From Syncephalis plumigaleata (Eukaryota; Zoopagomycota; Zoopagomycetes; Zoopagales; Piptocephalidaceae), in assembly GCA_025201365.1 (NCBI GenBank), contig JAIXMF010000141.1, forward strand, positions 1 to 32,092: a stretch of 32,092 nt of DNA, written 5' to 3'. The notes beneath the pieces are model-generated. The model ran no database searches. It had not been told where the DNA came from and saw nothing but the letters and a program-made list of their open reading frames with translations. The position numbers and the translations under genes were made by a program. Shown piece after piece: positions 11,261 to 21,379 of the stretch (positions are counted from its first letter, which is position 1; each line of letters opens with the position of its first letter).

Positions 11261-12300
11261 AGCGAGGAGATCGAGCAGGAAACAAGTATAGTGAATAAGA
11301 GGAATAAATAAAGCGCGCAACGAACTAGATCGTGCAAGAGGAGTGAGCTTAAGCGAAAGAAGTGAGTAAAAGGACAAGATCGAGCGAGAGGAATGAGTGA
11401 AGCGCACGAGAAACGAGCATAGTGGGTAGATCGTATAGGAGAAGCGAGTAGAACACGAGAGAAAGGAGAGTAAAGCGCGCAACGAATGAGTAGGTTGAGC
11501 GGGAAACGTGTAGATCAAGCAAAAGGAACGGGATCAAGCGGAAGAGTGAGTAGTATGACAAGAACGCGCGAGTAATGAGTAGATCGTGCAAGAGAAACGA
11601 GATCGAGCGAGAAGAATAGTTGCTGTAGTAGTGTGGTTAGTTAATAGTAACGAATGCATACACGTATAATAAAAGAATATATGCTGAACGGTAATTAGTT
11701 TGTATGCAATAGAAAGCGTATTGAATGTAATGAGTATAGCACACGACGAATGAATAAAAGTGCAAGAGAAGTGAGTAGAACGCGCGACGAACGTAAGAGT
11801 AATTAGTAGAACGGACGAGGAAGTGAGTGGAAGGAGTAGAACGCGCGAGGAGTGAGTATAGTGACAAGATCGAGCGAGAAACAAGTAGAATAAGCGAGGA
11901 ACGTAAGACGAATGCGTGAGCGTAATGAGTATAGTGAGTAGATCCGAGCGAGAGGAGTGAGAGTATTGAGTAGAACACACGAGTAATGAATAGACGAGTA
12001 AGAAGAAGGAGTAAAGCACGCCGCGAACGAGTAGATCGAGCAAGAGGAGTGGATATAGTGACGAGATGGAGCGAGATGAGTGAGTATAGTAAGTATAAAG
12101 AACAAGATCGAGTGAGAGAAGTGAGTAGAACGCACGATGAAAGAATAGAACGCGAGAGGAATGTGAGTATAGTGAGTAGAACCGAGGGAAGTGATGAGAT
12201 CGAGCGAGAGGAATGTGAGTATAGTGACAAGATTATGCAAGGAATGAGTAGAGCGAGCGAGTGAGTGAATGAGTGTAATGAATATAACATGCGAGGAAGG
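11240..12300. repeat. Degenerate short-unit purine-rich repeats
   Basis: The block is built from variants of AGATCGAGCGAGAGG, AGAACGCGCGAGGA and GAGTATAGTGA, in shifting order. Examples of the first lie near 11,270, 11,377, 11,599, 11,868, 12,028, 12,103 and 12,195. The top strand is strongly purine-rich. Bottom-strand frames of up to 300 codons are open here, but they are low-complexity Ser/Leu/Thr/Tyr strings without domain character, so they are not called as genes. Confidence 0.8.
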
Positions 12301-12587
12301 AGCGGGATTAGTAAAGAAATGAGTATACAACATTGAATGAATGCAATAATGTATAATAAATCGAGTAACAAAGCTACAGCATTGTAATGGAGAACATGGT
12401 GGTATTTATTAAAACAATATAGGAAGCATACTAGAGGAGGTAGCGACATGGGAGCCATGTGTATAGTGAACATGTCAATTACACTCGCCAATTTTTCATG
12501 ACATGGGTAATGAAGCGAGAACACTACAAGTGCATTCATTCAATCATATTGAAATGAGGAACATGCTGGTATGTGTTGTATTATTAT
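12300..12587. other. Linker between degenerate repeats and module copy 2
   Basis: Mixed sequence with no gene. It holds a relative of the module's left edge (12,388-12,440 against 12,554-12,610). If the block is a macrosatellite, the same sequence should lie immediately upstream of base 1 of this window. Confidence 0.5.
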
Positions 12588-12716
12588 TGAAGGGATATAG
12601 AAGGAGGTATAGTCATGAAGGCCAGAGTGTATGGTCATCGTCATGCATATGTCTCAGAATTGAAACAATAATGAATGTTGTCATGATCACCATGGCTATA
12701 CCTATAGACCCATTAA

Positions 12717-14170
12717 TGTGAGCCATTGTTATTAATAAATGTTGATAAAAGTCAGCTAGCTTACTAATACCCATCGGATTGCTTTGTTGTCTCTTGCTAA
12801 TAGTATAGCCATGACTACATGCTAATAAAAGCTAATAGGCCAATGGGGGACCATTGCGACTCATGGAGGACCAGGTCATTTTCTGGTTAACAAATGTTAA
12901 CAAAATTACTAATAAAAAGTTAATGAATTTATTAACAAAAGTTAATAGCTATTTGGGCTCTTCTGCGGCTCTTCTGCGGCTCTTGAGGGTACCGGACCCA
13001 TGTCTGGCTAATAAAAGCTAGTAAATTACTAATAAAAAGTTAATAAAATTACTAATAAAAGTTAACAAACTTATTAATAAAAGTTAATGGCCCATTGGGG
13101 CCCTTGGAGAATCAGGTCATTTTTCTGGTATATCCATTTTTCTCGCTCAATTCTGGTCTTCTGGAGGTAGTATTGCACCTATTGAAGTCAGAAGGCCCGT
13201 CCGGACCAGAATATGCCACTACCATTGAGAAATAACGCCATTTGAGCAAAATGAAAAGGACCGGATGCCCAAATAACGCGATTTGTATGGGAGAAATAGA
13301 CTATTTGCGATTTATTGCCTGGAAATGCATCGATTGTAGCCAACTCGCATATCAATCAGCTCGCTATTGCCGTCTGGACATGCGAAATGCACTATTTGTG
13401 CATGTTTTCAAGTGCGTTATGGCAATAGCATTGGAAACACGGTATTATAGGGAAACTACCATACAAATTCAAGAATCACGGCGATTTCCGCGGCTTTACT
13501 CGCCATACTACTAAGCTATGCTGGGTTCAGCGAATAAGTAGACTTATGCACCCTGTGATGCCCAGTAGAATGGTAGCACCCGCATGCCGATCTGATGGAT
13601 ATCGGGGGAGGAAAACATGGATAGTGGAAAGCACAGCCAAATCAAGAATCACGACAACTATCGACATTTTACTCGCCCTATTTGTCATTTATTTAGGCAA
13701 CAGGTACATATTCTGGTCCGGAAAAGCGAGATACGTTGAATGAGTGCACAAACAGCGAGATTGGACCACAACAACGATAGTTAATGGGGGAAAGTAAAGC
13801 GCCATACAAATAGCACTGTGACTGCGTTTCTATTAATAGCTATATAGGGTTAGGGTTAGGGCTGTTAATAATGGGGGATAGGTGTTAATAAATGTTAATA
13901 AATTTGTTAACTTTTTGTTAACTTTTGTTAACTTTTATTAATGGGTTCATTAGTAATTTTTTGCTAGTTTTAAATGGCAATTTTTTAACTGTTAATTTTA
14001 TTAATAAATTAGTTAACATTTATTAATGGTTCATTAGTAATTTTTGCTAGTTTTAAGCTGCTAACCCTTGTTAATTTTACTAAGGGCTCTATTAGTAATT
14101 TATTAACACTTTATTAATACCATACTAATGGCCAATTAGTAGGTGTACTAATAGCTTTATTGCTTTTTAT
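12717..14170. repeat. Fold-back structure in copy 2
   Basis: Counterpart of the fold-back at 130-1,580. The core and left arm are close to copy 1. The right arm, about 13,925-14,015, differs clearly (units gained and lost, several substitutions), more than any other part of the module. That fits slippage or rearrangement inside the repeat-built arm after duplication. Confidence 0.6.
13846..13861 (+). repeat. Interstitial telomere-like tract, copy 2
   Basis: Same 16-bp AGGGTTAGGGTTAGGG tract as at 1,256, preserved in the second module copy. Confidence 0.7.
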
Positions 14171-15954
14171 TAATAAACGGCTTATACGAGTGTAATGAGC
14201 ATAGAAAAGTAAACAAACGGAACTTACTTGAAGCGTACACAGTATGCAAAACAGCATACAGAATAGCTTAGACGCGCAAGCAATACCCGTAACTAGTCAC
14301 AGTAGAAATCTAATAAACAAACGGCAGCTTACCTTGCAATACAAAGAGTAGCAGATGAGCACTGTTAACGTACAAAGGAATAAACGCGCGAGTGGATCAT
14401 GACGCAATGACAACTGTAAGCACCCGCAGGAACAACACGATAGTCTTGTCGTGCACAAGTCCTACAGTCTGAAGGGGAGGCGATTACAGCAGAATAAAGT
14501 GAGTATGAACGCGTGATCGTAGTGAGCGTGCGTAGAAAGCAGCGCAAACTACAAAGAGGTAAGGACAATAGACAGGATGAGTAGAACGCGTAGATGATGA
14601 CGCGAACTACCGTTAGATCAACGACAACAACAACAAGAAGCGGTGAACAGCGAACGCGTAGATGATGACGCGAACTACCGTTAGATCAACGACAACAACA
14701 AGAAGGAGCGGTGAACAGCGAACGCGAGTAAAACATAAACAAGCGAGAGAGGAGAAAGTACAAGTACGCGAGTGTGTTAAGCAAAGGTGAGCGTATACAA
14801 GGAATAGGAGAAAGAGAAACAAAGAACAGGTACAGCGAGCATCACGAATACGAGTAGTGAACGGCGAAGAAAGAGAGAAAGGAAAGAGTAAACAATAGAG
14901 AGAGAGAGGAGTGAACGTGTAAAGCAGGTGGTATTCACCAATAACCAAGAATGATTAGGAACTATTAACCACCAGGTACATGTAACCATGCGAGTTAGTT
15001 ACGCGGTATAGGTTCATGTAGGATGCACGGTCAATATATGGAGCATATAGGCACGTAGTCGAGAATGGACGCGTTGCTTCATAGCCTGTTGATATGTAGA
15101 GAGTGGCGTTAAACGGCGTAGGTCAGGTAATAGTAGACAGAGCGGCACACGACTGAATGTCCCTTGACCGAGTATTATATATGCATGCTAGATCGTGAAG
15201 CTAAGCTGCCTTCTAGAACAGGAGTTAGTCATGGTGAAGTGAAAGCGTCAAGCCTCATAGGACACCCTCGAGGTCTGTTCTAGACTCACTCAGTAATAAC
15301 AATAAACCTTTAGTAAAGCGTGCGTAGAATCACGTAGCATTAACCGATCAATATATGTTCCATATTACTATGTAGCCGAAGACGGTATGTAACGAGCTAT
15401 GCGTTACTCGTTTATTCGTTATTTGCGTATTTATTGCCGTGGCATTAATTGATGCTAACAATGTTCGTTAGTGCACTCATTATTCGCCATTCATAATTAT
15501 CAGTTAGCATCAGTCATACTGTATAGTCATTGTATATCTAGTTGTATACACGTAGCCAAGTCCATTGCTGATAACTGAATATGAATGATAGGAATAGCAG
15601 TGGTAGTAGTAGTAGCTAGTTGTACTGGTTGAAAGCAGAGTATGTTCAATAGAGTGTAGAGAATACAGCGATATGTATGAGGTTGATATGGTGTTTATTG
15701 GCTGAATGAGAATAGAAGCAGAGGAACAAGTAGTATGGATAGTAGTAGGAGTGAATAGAGCGAATGAGCACATATGCTTACAGAATATAAACAAACAAAC
15801 AAACAAACAAACAGAGTTGGCAGAACAAGAAAGAGGAGCAGCAGCAGCTAGTGAATAGAGTGAATACCGCGTATACATCATTTACCGTGTAGATTACAAA
15901 TAAACAATAGAGATACGAGTGTATGAATAGAGTAGTGGACGGTAGGCAAACAGA

Positions 15955-17121
15955 GAGGAGAGTAGATAGTAGGAGAGTAGTGGTATGAGTATGGTAAGAA
16001 TAAACGAGCAATTGCAGTAAATAGTATTGACAGGTAGAGCAGAGTAAGGGAGTATACTGATATACGTAAAACATAGGGGAATGGGCAGTGAGATTAGTGA
16101 AGGAACTGACACAATTGATTGCAACAAGTGGTACTGGCAGGTAGAATGCGGCGTGTTAAGCATAATGGAGTTATACACGAGAACAAACAAGGGAGGAGGG
16201 AAAAGAGAAGCGAGTACACATAGAAGGAGTATAACGATAGTGACAAACATGAAGAGCGAAGAGAATAGAAAGGGGAGAGAGAGGGGGAGAAAGGAAGAAA
16301 GTGAAAGGAATGGGACAGTATTCATGCTGGTAAGTTTACGCTATAGTAGTCGAATGAGCTAGAACGAGTAGAAAGGAGCGTTAAGGGTTTATTTAAAGGA
16401 GGGGAACAAGTCCAGTTGACAGATACATGGAGACTCATCAAACGTGTCGCGTCGCTTTACAATAGCTCATAACGCCAATTATATTGTGGCAACCCATTAA
16501 ATGCTCTTACAAATTTATTTGTAGTAACTATTCGAGAAAAGGTTAGACGTGGGGTCTATTCGATTCAGCAAAAGCAGCACTGCAATGGCTACCGTCAAAT
16601 AGAGCAATGTTGTATCAGCTCTTCATATGCTAACCGTTTAGCGTGACCTATGACCTACATCATAATTGCCAGTGACAAACAACAGTCCAGCTTTGTCTCA
16701 ATAAGTAAGTAGCATCTGTGGGGAATTGTCGGTTGGCTCAAGTTAATTAACAAAGCTTATACTGCTGTACCAATTTACTAGTCATCAAACTACATAGCAT
16801 ATTGATATGCTAGAGTATTAGGATACGGAGAAAGACGTGGAATACTATTTAATCGAACTATTACTTACGCGTAAAACATGCAAAACGGATAATAAAGCCA
16901 TTCACGCTATTGACGATATTGTGATTGCGTTAAGTAAGCGTGTGTTTACATGAATGACATGCTATTACTATTACTATTTTCTTGCCTCATATAATGTTCC
17001 AATAATAATAATACTCGCATCTTGTAGCATCGTAAACGTGGAACTAGCAATGCATATTATTTCAGTTCAATCGTAGCTATCCTCAAGGTTATCCAATTTG
17101 AACGGGAAAACTTACAAACAC
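15955..17121. other. Repeat-to-gene transition, no gene seen
   Basis: From 15,955 to about 16,370 the DNA keeps the purine-rich style of the repeat block (GGGGAGAGAGAGGGGGAG near 16,273). After about 16,400 composition becomes balanced and AT-rich without strand bias. I see no coding exon, tRNA or further satellite monomer before the end of VPS37 at 17,122. The part nearest the gene should hold the VPS37 3' untranslated region. Confidence 0.5.
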
Positions 17122-17934
17122 CTAGTTGTTTCTCCATGTAGTGTCTGCGCCAAAGGCTAGACGATCTGCTTGTGCTGCCCGTTTGTGATAATCCGTACGA
17201 AGGCGTACATAATCAGCGGCAAACTGCTCGGCATCCATGGACTGCCAACCCGTGCCGCTGCCCGAGCCATGCTCGTTAAGAAAGCGATCCCAACACTCGT
17301 CCGAGGTTACATCGGCTTGTGTGGCGAGGGCGCGCAGCTGTTTTAGCAGCGCGTCAGGCGTAAAGCGCTATACATTATAGTGAACATGACATGCTTAGAG
17401 GTTGTGTACCCACCATTTAAAGCTGACTAGACAACCTTCTCTTACCTTAGCTACTTGTAGGCGTCGATCATCAAGGCGCTCTAGTTCTTGGCGTGTTTCC
17501 CAATACGCTGTCGCAAGCTGGTCGATACGCGCACGAATACGTGCCATCTCCTTTTGCTTGGACAATGACCCCTCTAAGTGCAGCGTAAGCAATATCTCTA
17601 AGGTTACTCAGGAGGCGAGAGAGAGAGAGAGAAAGTGAACGAACGAATGAGTGACACTAACCGGCAAGTTCCCGATTGCTAGCGTGTAGTTCGGCCAAAA
17701 ATGCTTGTGCATTCCTCGTTGACGGTAACTGTTCTAAGCGAGGTGTCAATTCGTTCGAGAGCCTCTGCAGCTCGTGCAGTCTGTATGGCATAAACACAAT
17801 AAAAGTATTGCCTTGTAACTAGTTGCCATTACCAAGATTGTACGTTCAACTTACGATAATGCGTCCAAAAAAGCCAACTCATCATCTGCGTTACTTGACG
17901 ACAATAGATCGTTGTGCGTTGAGGCCAGTGCCAT
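17122..17934 (-). CDS. VPS37: VPS37-like ESCRT-I subunit (Mod(r) domain)
   Basis: ESCRT-I sorts ubiquitinated cargo into multivesicular bodies at endosomes; Vps37 helps form the complex stalk with Vps23 and Vps28. Four exons read on the bottom strand: 17,934-17,855, 17,780-17,662, 17,597-17,446 and 17,367-17,122. All introns are GT-AG (GTAAGT, GTTAGT and GTAAGA donors). They join in frame to 198 residues. The protein is mostly charged helix. The Mod(r) signature is clear in the last exon: RFTPDALLKQLRALA from residue 118, then YVRLRTDYHKRAAQADRLAF near the C-terminus. The N-terminal LxELQRLSNE and ELHASNREL stretches also fit. The start is the first ATG of the open exon. There is no UEV domain, as in the short Vps37 forms. 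It is divergent from the NRAMP gene. Family assignment rests on motif recognition. Confidence 0.85.
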
Positions 17935-18779
17935 CTTGGAATACCACGTTGGATTGCGCGTGTAGAAAGGAAAGAACAAGGTGAACGATAATAACGAGAT
18001 TGGTGCTTACTTTGTTGTTTTATCTACAAAGGTTCATACGAATGAGACTGTAGGCTGGCTTGTTCCTACAAGTGCTGACACGTGTACTCTCGCAATGTAT
18101 GTATCATATCTAGCTATCTATCTGTTTGTGTTTTATCTGGGTAAATGATACCATGATTCAGTTCAGATGTGATTATCCTTACATGTTGTGTCGTTCTCGC
18201 TCTCGCTCTCTCTCTCTTTCTCTCTCTTCGTGCTCTATGTTTATATATGTGCGTGTGTTCTACACCCCTAAATAAGTATCGCTCTTAATCGCTTTCTATT
18301 TGTTGCTTGGCGGCGTATTTAAACAGCAGATATTTTCTGCCATGCTTCGATTTGGAATTTTCCATTGCGCTACCATTCTTACTCCGTGGCCCTTGATGTA
18401 ACCAGCCATTTACCGTTTGAAAACTTGTCTTTCCCCATTGCATTGTATTTTTGGTATTATTATTTCCAAGAGTGACATAGCAAGGAACGTCGTTATAGAT
18501 TTTTATTGAAAGCTGCAGTACTAGTTGTACAGCGAGCATTTGTGTTTGTGTTCACACGCATCATCATCATTATCATCATTACCATTATAATTGTCATTAT
18601 CATAATCATCATCATTCTTCAAGTATTCTAGTATTCTATTTGTGTTGGGTTATTATCTTCATATAACGACTTGAGGTTGCTAGCAGTCTTGCACTACTAA
18701 TTTTCCTACCTCTTGGCAACACTTTCTCACCCTTTTTTTTTGACGACTGTTCAGCACTTGTACCGCTGAATTAGGATTC
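17935..18779. promoter_or_regulatory. Divergent intergenic region, VPS37 / NRAMP
   Basis: An 845-bp gap between two divergently transcribed genes, so it should hold both promoters. Visible landmarks are a CT-rich tract (about 18,198-18,230), ATC/ATT-type short repeats (about 18,559-18,618) and a T9 run just before the NRAMP start. I see no certain TATA box. A small bottom-strand ORF lies inside (18,285-18,539). Confidence 0.5.
18285..18539 (-). CDS. Possible small protein, unrecognised (84 aa)
   Basis: An open frame with an ATG start and a normal-looking residue mix (KIYNDVPCYVTLGNNN, MQWGKTSF, GWLHQGPR), unlike the low-complexity frames of the repeat block. The first 13 residues are hydrophobic (MLAVQLVLQLSIK). 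I recognise no family. It could be a small gene, an exon of something larger, or chance; it lies in the promoter gap upstream of VPS37 on the same strand. Confidence 0.2.
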   Translation of the reverse strand: MLAVQLVLQLSIKIYNDVPCYVTLGNNNTKNTMQWGKTSFQTVNGWLHQGPRSKNGSAMENSKSKHGRKYLLFKYAAKQQIESD

Positions 18780-20934
18780 ATGTTCACGTTCAACCGAAGC
18801 GACAGCACTACCTCACAAAATCATCCGTATTCAAATTCTCCTTTATTGAATGAAGTACAAGGTAACGAATTATCTGCAGATATGCATGCTCATCCTAGCG
18901 ATAGCTGCAGCGGTGGACAAGCTCAATTCATCCAGGTGGAAGATGAATACTTTGACGATATCGCTGCTACCGTACACAATAGAAGAGATGCCTCTTCGTC
19001 GAGATTCTCCCTACGTAAACTATTAGCGTATATGGGCCCCGGCTGGTTAATGTAAGCAACTTTATTGTCATTGTTCTAGCTTGTTAATGTCTAGCACCTA
19101 TCACTCCTCTAGGTCTATCGCATTTCTTGATTTGGGTAGCCTGGAATCAGATCTACAAGCTGGTGCACTCACCGGCTATCGGTAAGCGCGCGATGTTCTC
19201 CTTTTCCTCCTCCTGTAGCATTGCCACTCCCCTGACCGCTCTATTCAATGTGCACAGACTACTATGGCTGCTTTTGTGGTCACACATCATTGGCCTTATA
19301 TACCAAATATTATCGGCGCGCCTAGGTGTGGTGACGGGTCGCAATCTAGCGGAACATCTACGCGCTAGCTATCCAAAGCGCGTTCTAGGGATCCTTTGGG
19401 GATTTATTGAATTGGCATTGGTGGGAACTGATGCACAACTCGTTATTGGCAATGCAATCGCTATTCAAGTGCTCTTTGGATCGCCACTCTGGCTTGGTGT
19501 TCTGTTGACTGCGCTTAACGTGCCGCTTTTCTCATTGGTAAGCTATCTGAATCGTTCGGGGAGCGGTCAACGGGGTAAACATCTAGAATGGTGCTTTGTC
19601 GGTGCCATCGCTATTATGGCCGGCTGCTTCTTTTGGGTAATGCTATTGTCGAAGCCCAATCTTGATGCCATATTATCTGGACTACTAATACCGGATGTGC
19701 CTAAAAAGGCGCGTATGCAGGCAGTTGGACTATTTGGTGCAAGTAAGTAGGGAATGGAAGAAAAGAACCACGTCATCCTGGTATATTCATGCAATTATAC
19801 GTATTGTCTGTCTGCTTTTTTATTCCATCTACAGCGGTAGTACCACATAATATTATATTGCATTCTGCATTGGTGAAATCAACTGCCGATCAAGTTACAT
19901 CTGAATCCATAGATCAGCACGATTGTAACAATAGATCCAAACAGAACAGTGATGAGCCACAGCATCAACATCCCCAAGAGGAAACGGAAGCAGAAGGAAC
20001 GGGAGAAGGCTCGAATCGTTTTATTCAACCTAATGGCGAGTGTCGGAATTACGAGACAACACCGTTAATCAATCATAATAATAATGGATATAACCATGAA
20101 TATAACAATGGCAATAGTCCATCGGGAGGATCATTGTACTCAACATTCAATAATAGTAATTGCAACGGTAGTAGCAGTGGTAGTAGCAGTAATCTCGCTG
20201 CGTGGCGACGGACAATCATCAAAGAGATCAACTTTTACTTATCGCTCGAGTCGGGCATAACCCTATTCATCTCGTTCCTGATCAACTGCGCTATTCTTAT
20301 TTCTTTCGCTTGCATTTTCCCACTTCATCAGAATCATAACAGCAACGGTAAATTACCGGGACTCTATGAGGGCGCAAAAGTACTAGAGACTGCCATAGGT
20401 CCATTAGGTCCCTTATTATGGGGTTGCGGTCTACTGGCCGCGGGACAAACCGCAACAGTAACGGTAACCCTAGCTGGTCAACAAGTGCTGGAAGGGTTTT
20501 GGCGATATTCCGTGTCGGCGTGGCGTCGTATTGCCGGTACGCGTATTGCTTCACTCGTACCGGCACTCATCGTAGCTAGTGTATGGCCTGCGCACATCGA
20601 TATGCTAGGTGAATGGTTTAACGTGCTACAAAGCATTTGTCTACCCATTGCCTTGGTGCCACTACTACGACTTACTAGTGCACGGTCTGTAATGGGCGAG
20701 TTCCGCAATCCAGGCTGGCTACGCTTTCTCGGCTGGCTATTGCTAACACTGATCATGCTCATGAACGGCGTATTATATGCGGACCTTTTTGATCGCTACA
20801 TTGGATCTACAATCATTGGTTATGTATTATTAAGCGGTGCTGGCCTCGGTATCCTTGCTTACTTGGTCTTCTGCACCTATATCACCATATGTCCGTTAAA
20901 GCTGGTTGACGCCTCGATTTACAACAACGAATAG
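18780..20934 (+). CDS. NRAMP/SLC11-family metal transporter with altered signature residues
   Basis: NRAMP proteins couple proton and divalent metal movement across membranes. Four exons (18,780-19,051; 19,113-19,181; 19,258-19,742; 19,835-20,934) join in frame to 641 residues with GT-AG introns. After a hydrophilic N-terminus, MGPGWLMSIAFLD (from about 85) begins the transporter core. Later marks are LSARLGVVTGRNLAEH, QAVGLFGATVVPHN (TM6), HSALVKS, FYLSLESGITLF and LLAAGQTATVTVTLAGQ (TM10). The core fits 11 membrane segments. Three signature sites differ from canonical NRAMPs: DPGN of TM1 is DLGS (97-100), MPHN of TM6 is VPHN (278-281), and the TM3 DxQE is DAQL. A hydrophilic Asn/Ser/Gly/Gln-rich insert of about 105 residues (about 290-395) replaces the usual short TM6-TM7 loop. 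The frame is intact, so this looks like a functional but shifted transporter. Confidence 0.9.
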
Positions 20935-21379
20935 GACGTAAACGTATAGGTTACACCTGTGTGTGTTATCTACTTATTTTCTATCACTTAATGACTGGTC
21001 ATTATACTTGGTTATCCAACGGAATAATGTAATCGATTTATTATTTTACGCCGACATCCGACGAGTTCTACGTAGTGCTATCCTTAGCTTTTGTACTTGT
21101 ATTTTATTAGTATATTAAGCATCTTAATAAAGAGCAACAGCAATTATTATTAAGCATCCATGATGCTATAGCTAGATACTGCCAATATCATTCGTTATTA
21201 CTATTATTACTTGCTATTAGTTTATTCTCGGATGATAATCCATTTATATCCAGCGGTATCTTGCTAGAATCGTTAACAATGAACAAACAATTTAATTCAG
21301 CAAACGTGTCGTATTCCACTTGTACTCTCTATCGTTTAAAACTAGTAACACCAGCACATCGCTCCTTTTATCCTCTAAT
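20935..21379. other. Intergenic, NRAMP 3' end to F-box gene
   Basis: A 445-bp AT-rich spacer with no gene. It holds a likely NRAMP polyadenylation signal, AATAAA at 21,126-21,131, about 190 bp after the stop. The last 80 bp before 21,380 should be the F-box gene leader. The frame of that gene stays open upstream of 21,380 but has no in-frame ATG there. Confidence 0.5.
21126..21131 (+). terminator. Candidate poly(A) signal, NRAMP gene
   Basis: AATAAA about 190 bp downstream of the NRAMP stop codon, followed by AT-rich sequence. Confidence 0.4.

Larger units (their letters stand above)
12588..15955. repeat. Long direct repeat, copy 2
   Basis: Second copy of the module at 1-3,365. The sequence just upstream (12,388-12,440) is a weaker relative of 12,554-12,610: both run from a GAACATG-GTGGTAT-like start to a TAGAGGAGG/TAGAAGGAGG motif, so the left edge of the module may itself sit in a diverged tandem pair. 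The right edge fades near 15,940-15,955, where copy 1 continues into different sequence. From there to about 16,370 the DNA is still purine-rich and repeat-like, then gives way to ordinary intergenic DNA of the gene-bearing half. Confidence 0.93.

Noticed and set aside
11637-12539. Bottom-strand open frame of 300 codons
   Set aside because: It is low-complexity Ser/Leu/Tyr/Thr sequence created by the purine-rich top strand. Neighbouring frames look the same, and no domain is visible.
1-15955. LTR-retroelement reading of the two 3.35-kb direct repeats
   Set aside because: The sequence between them is satellite and degenerate repeats, with no recognisable gag, polymerase or integrase family similarity and no primer-binding or polypurine-tract arrangement that I can support.
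16081-16362. Top-strand frame of 93 codons at the repeat edge
   Set aside because: Lys/Arg/Glu-rich string from GA-rich repeat DNA, with no counterpart in module copy 1 and no domain.
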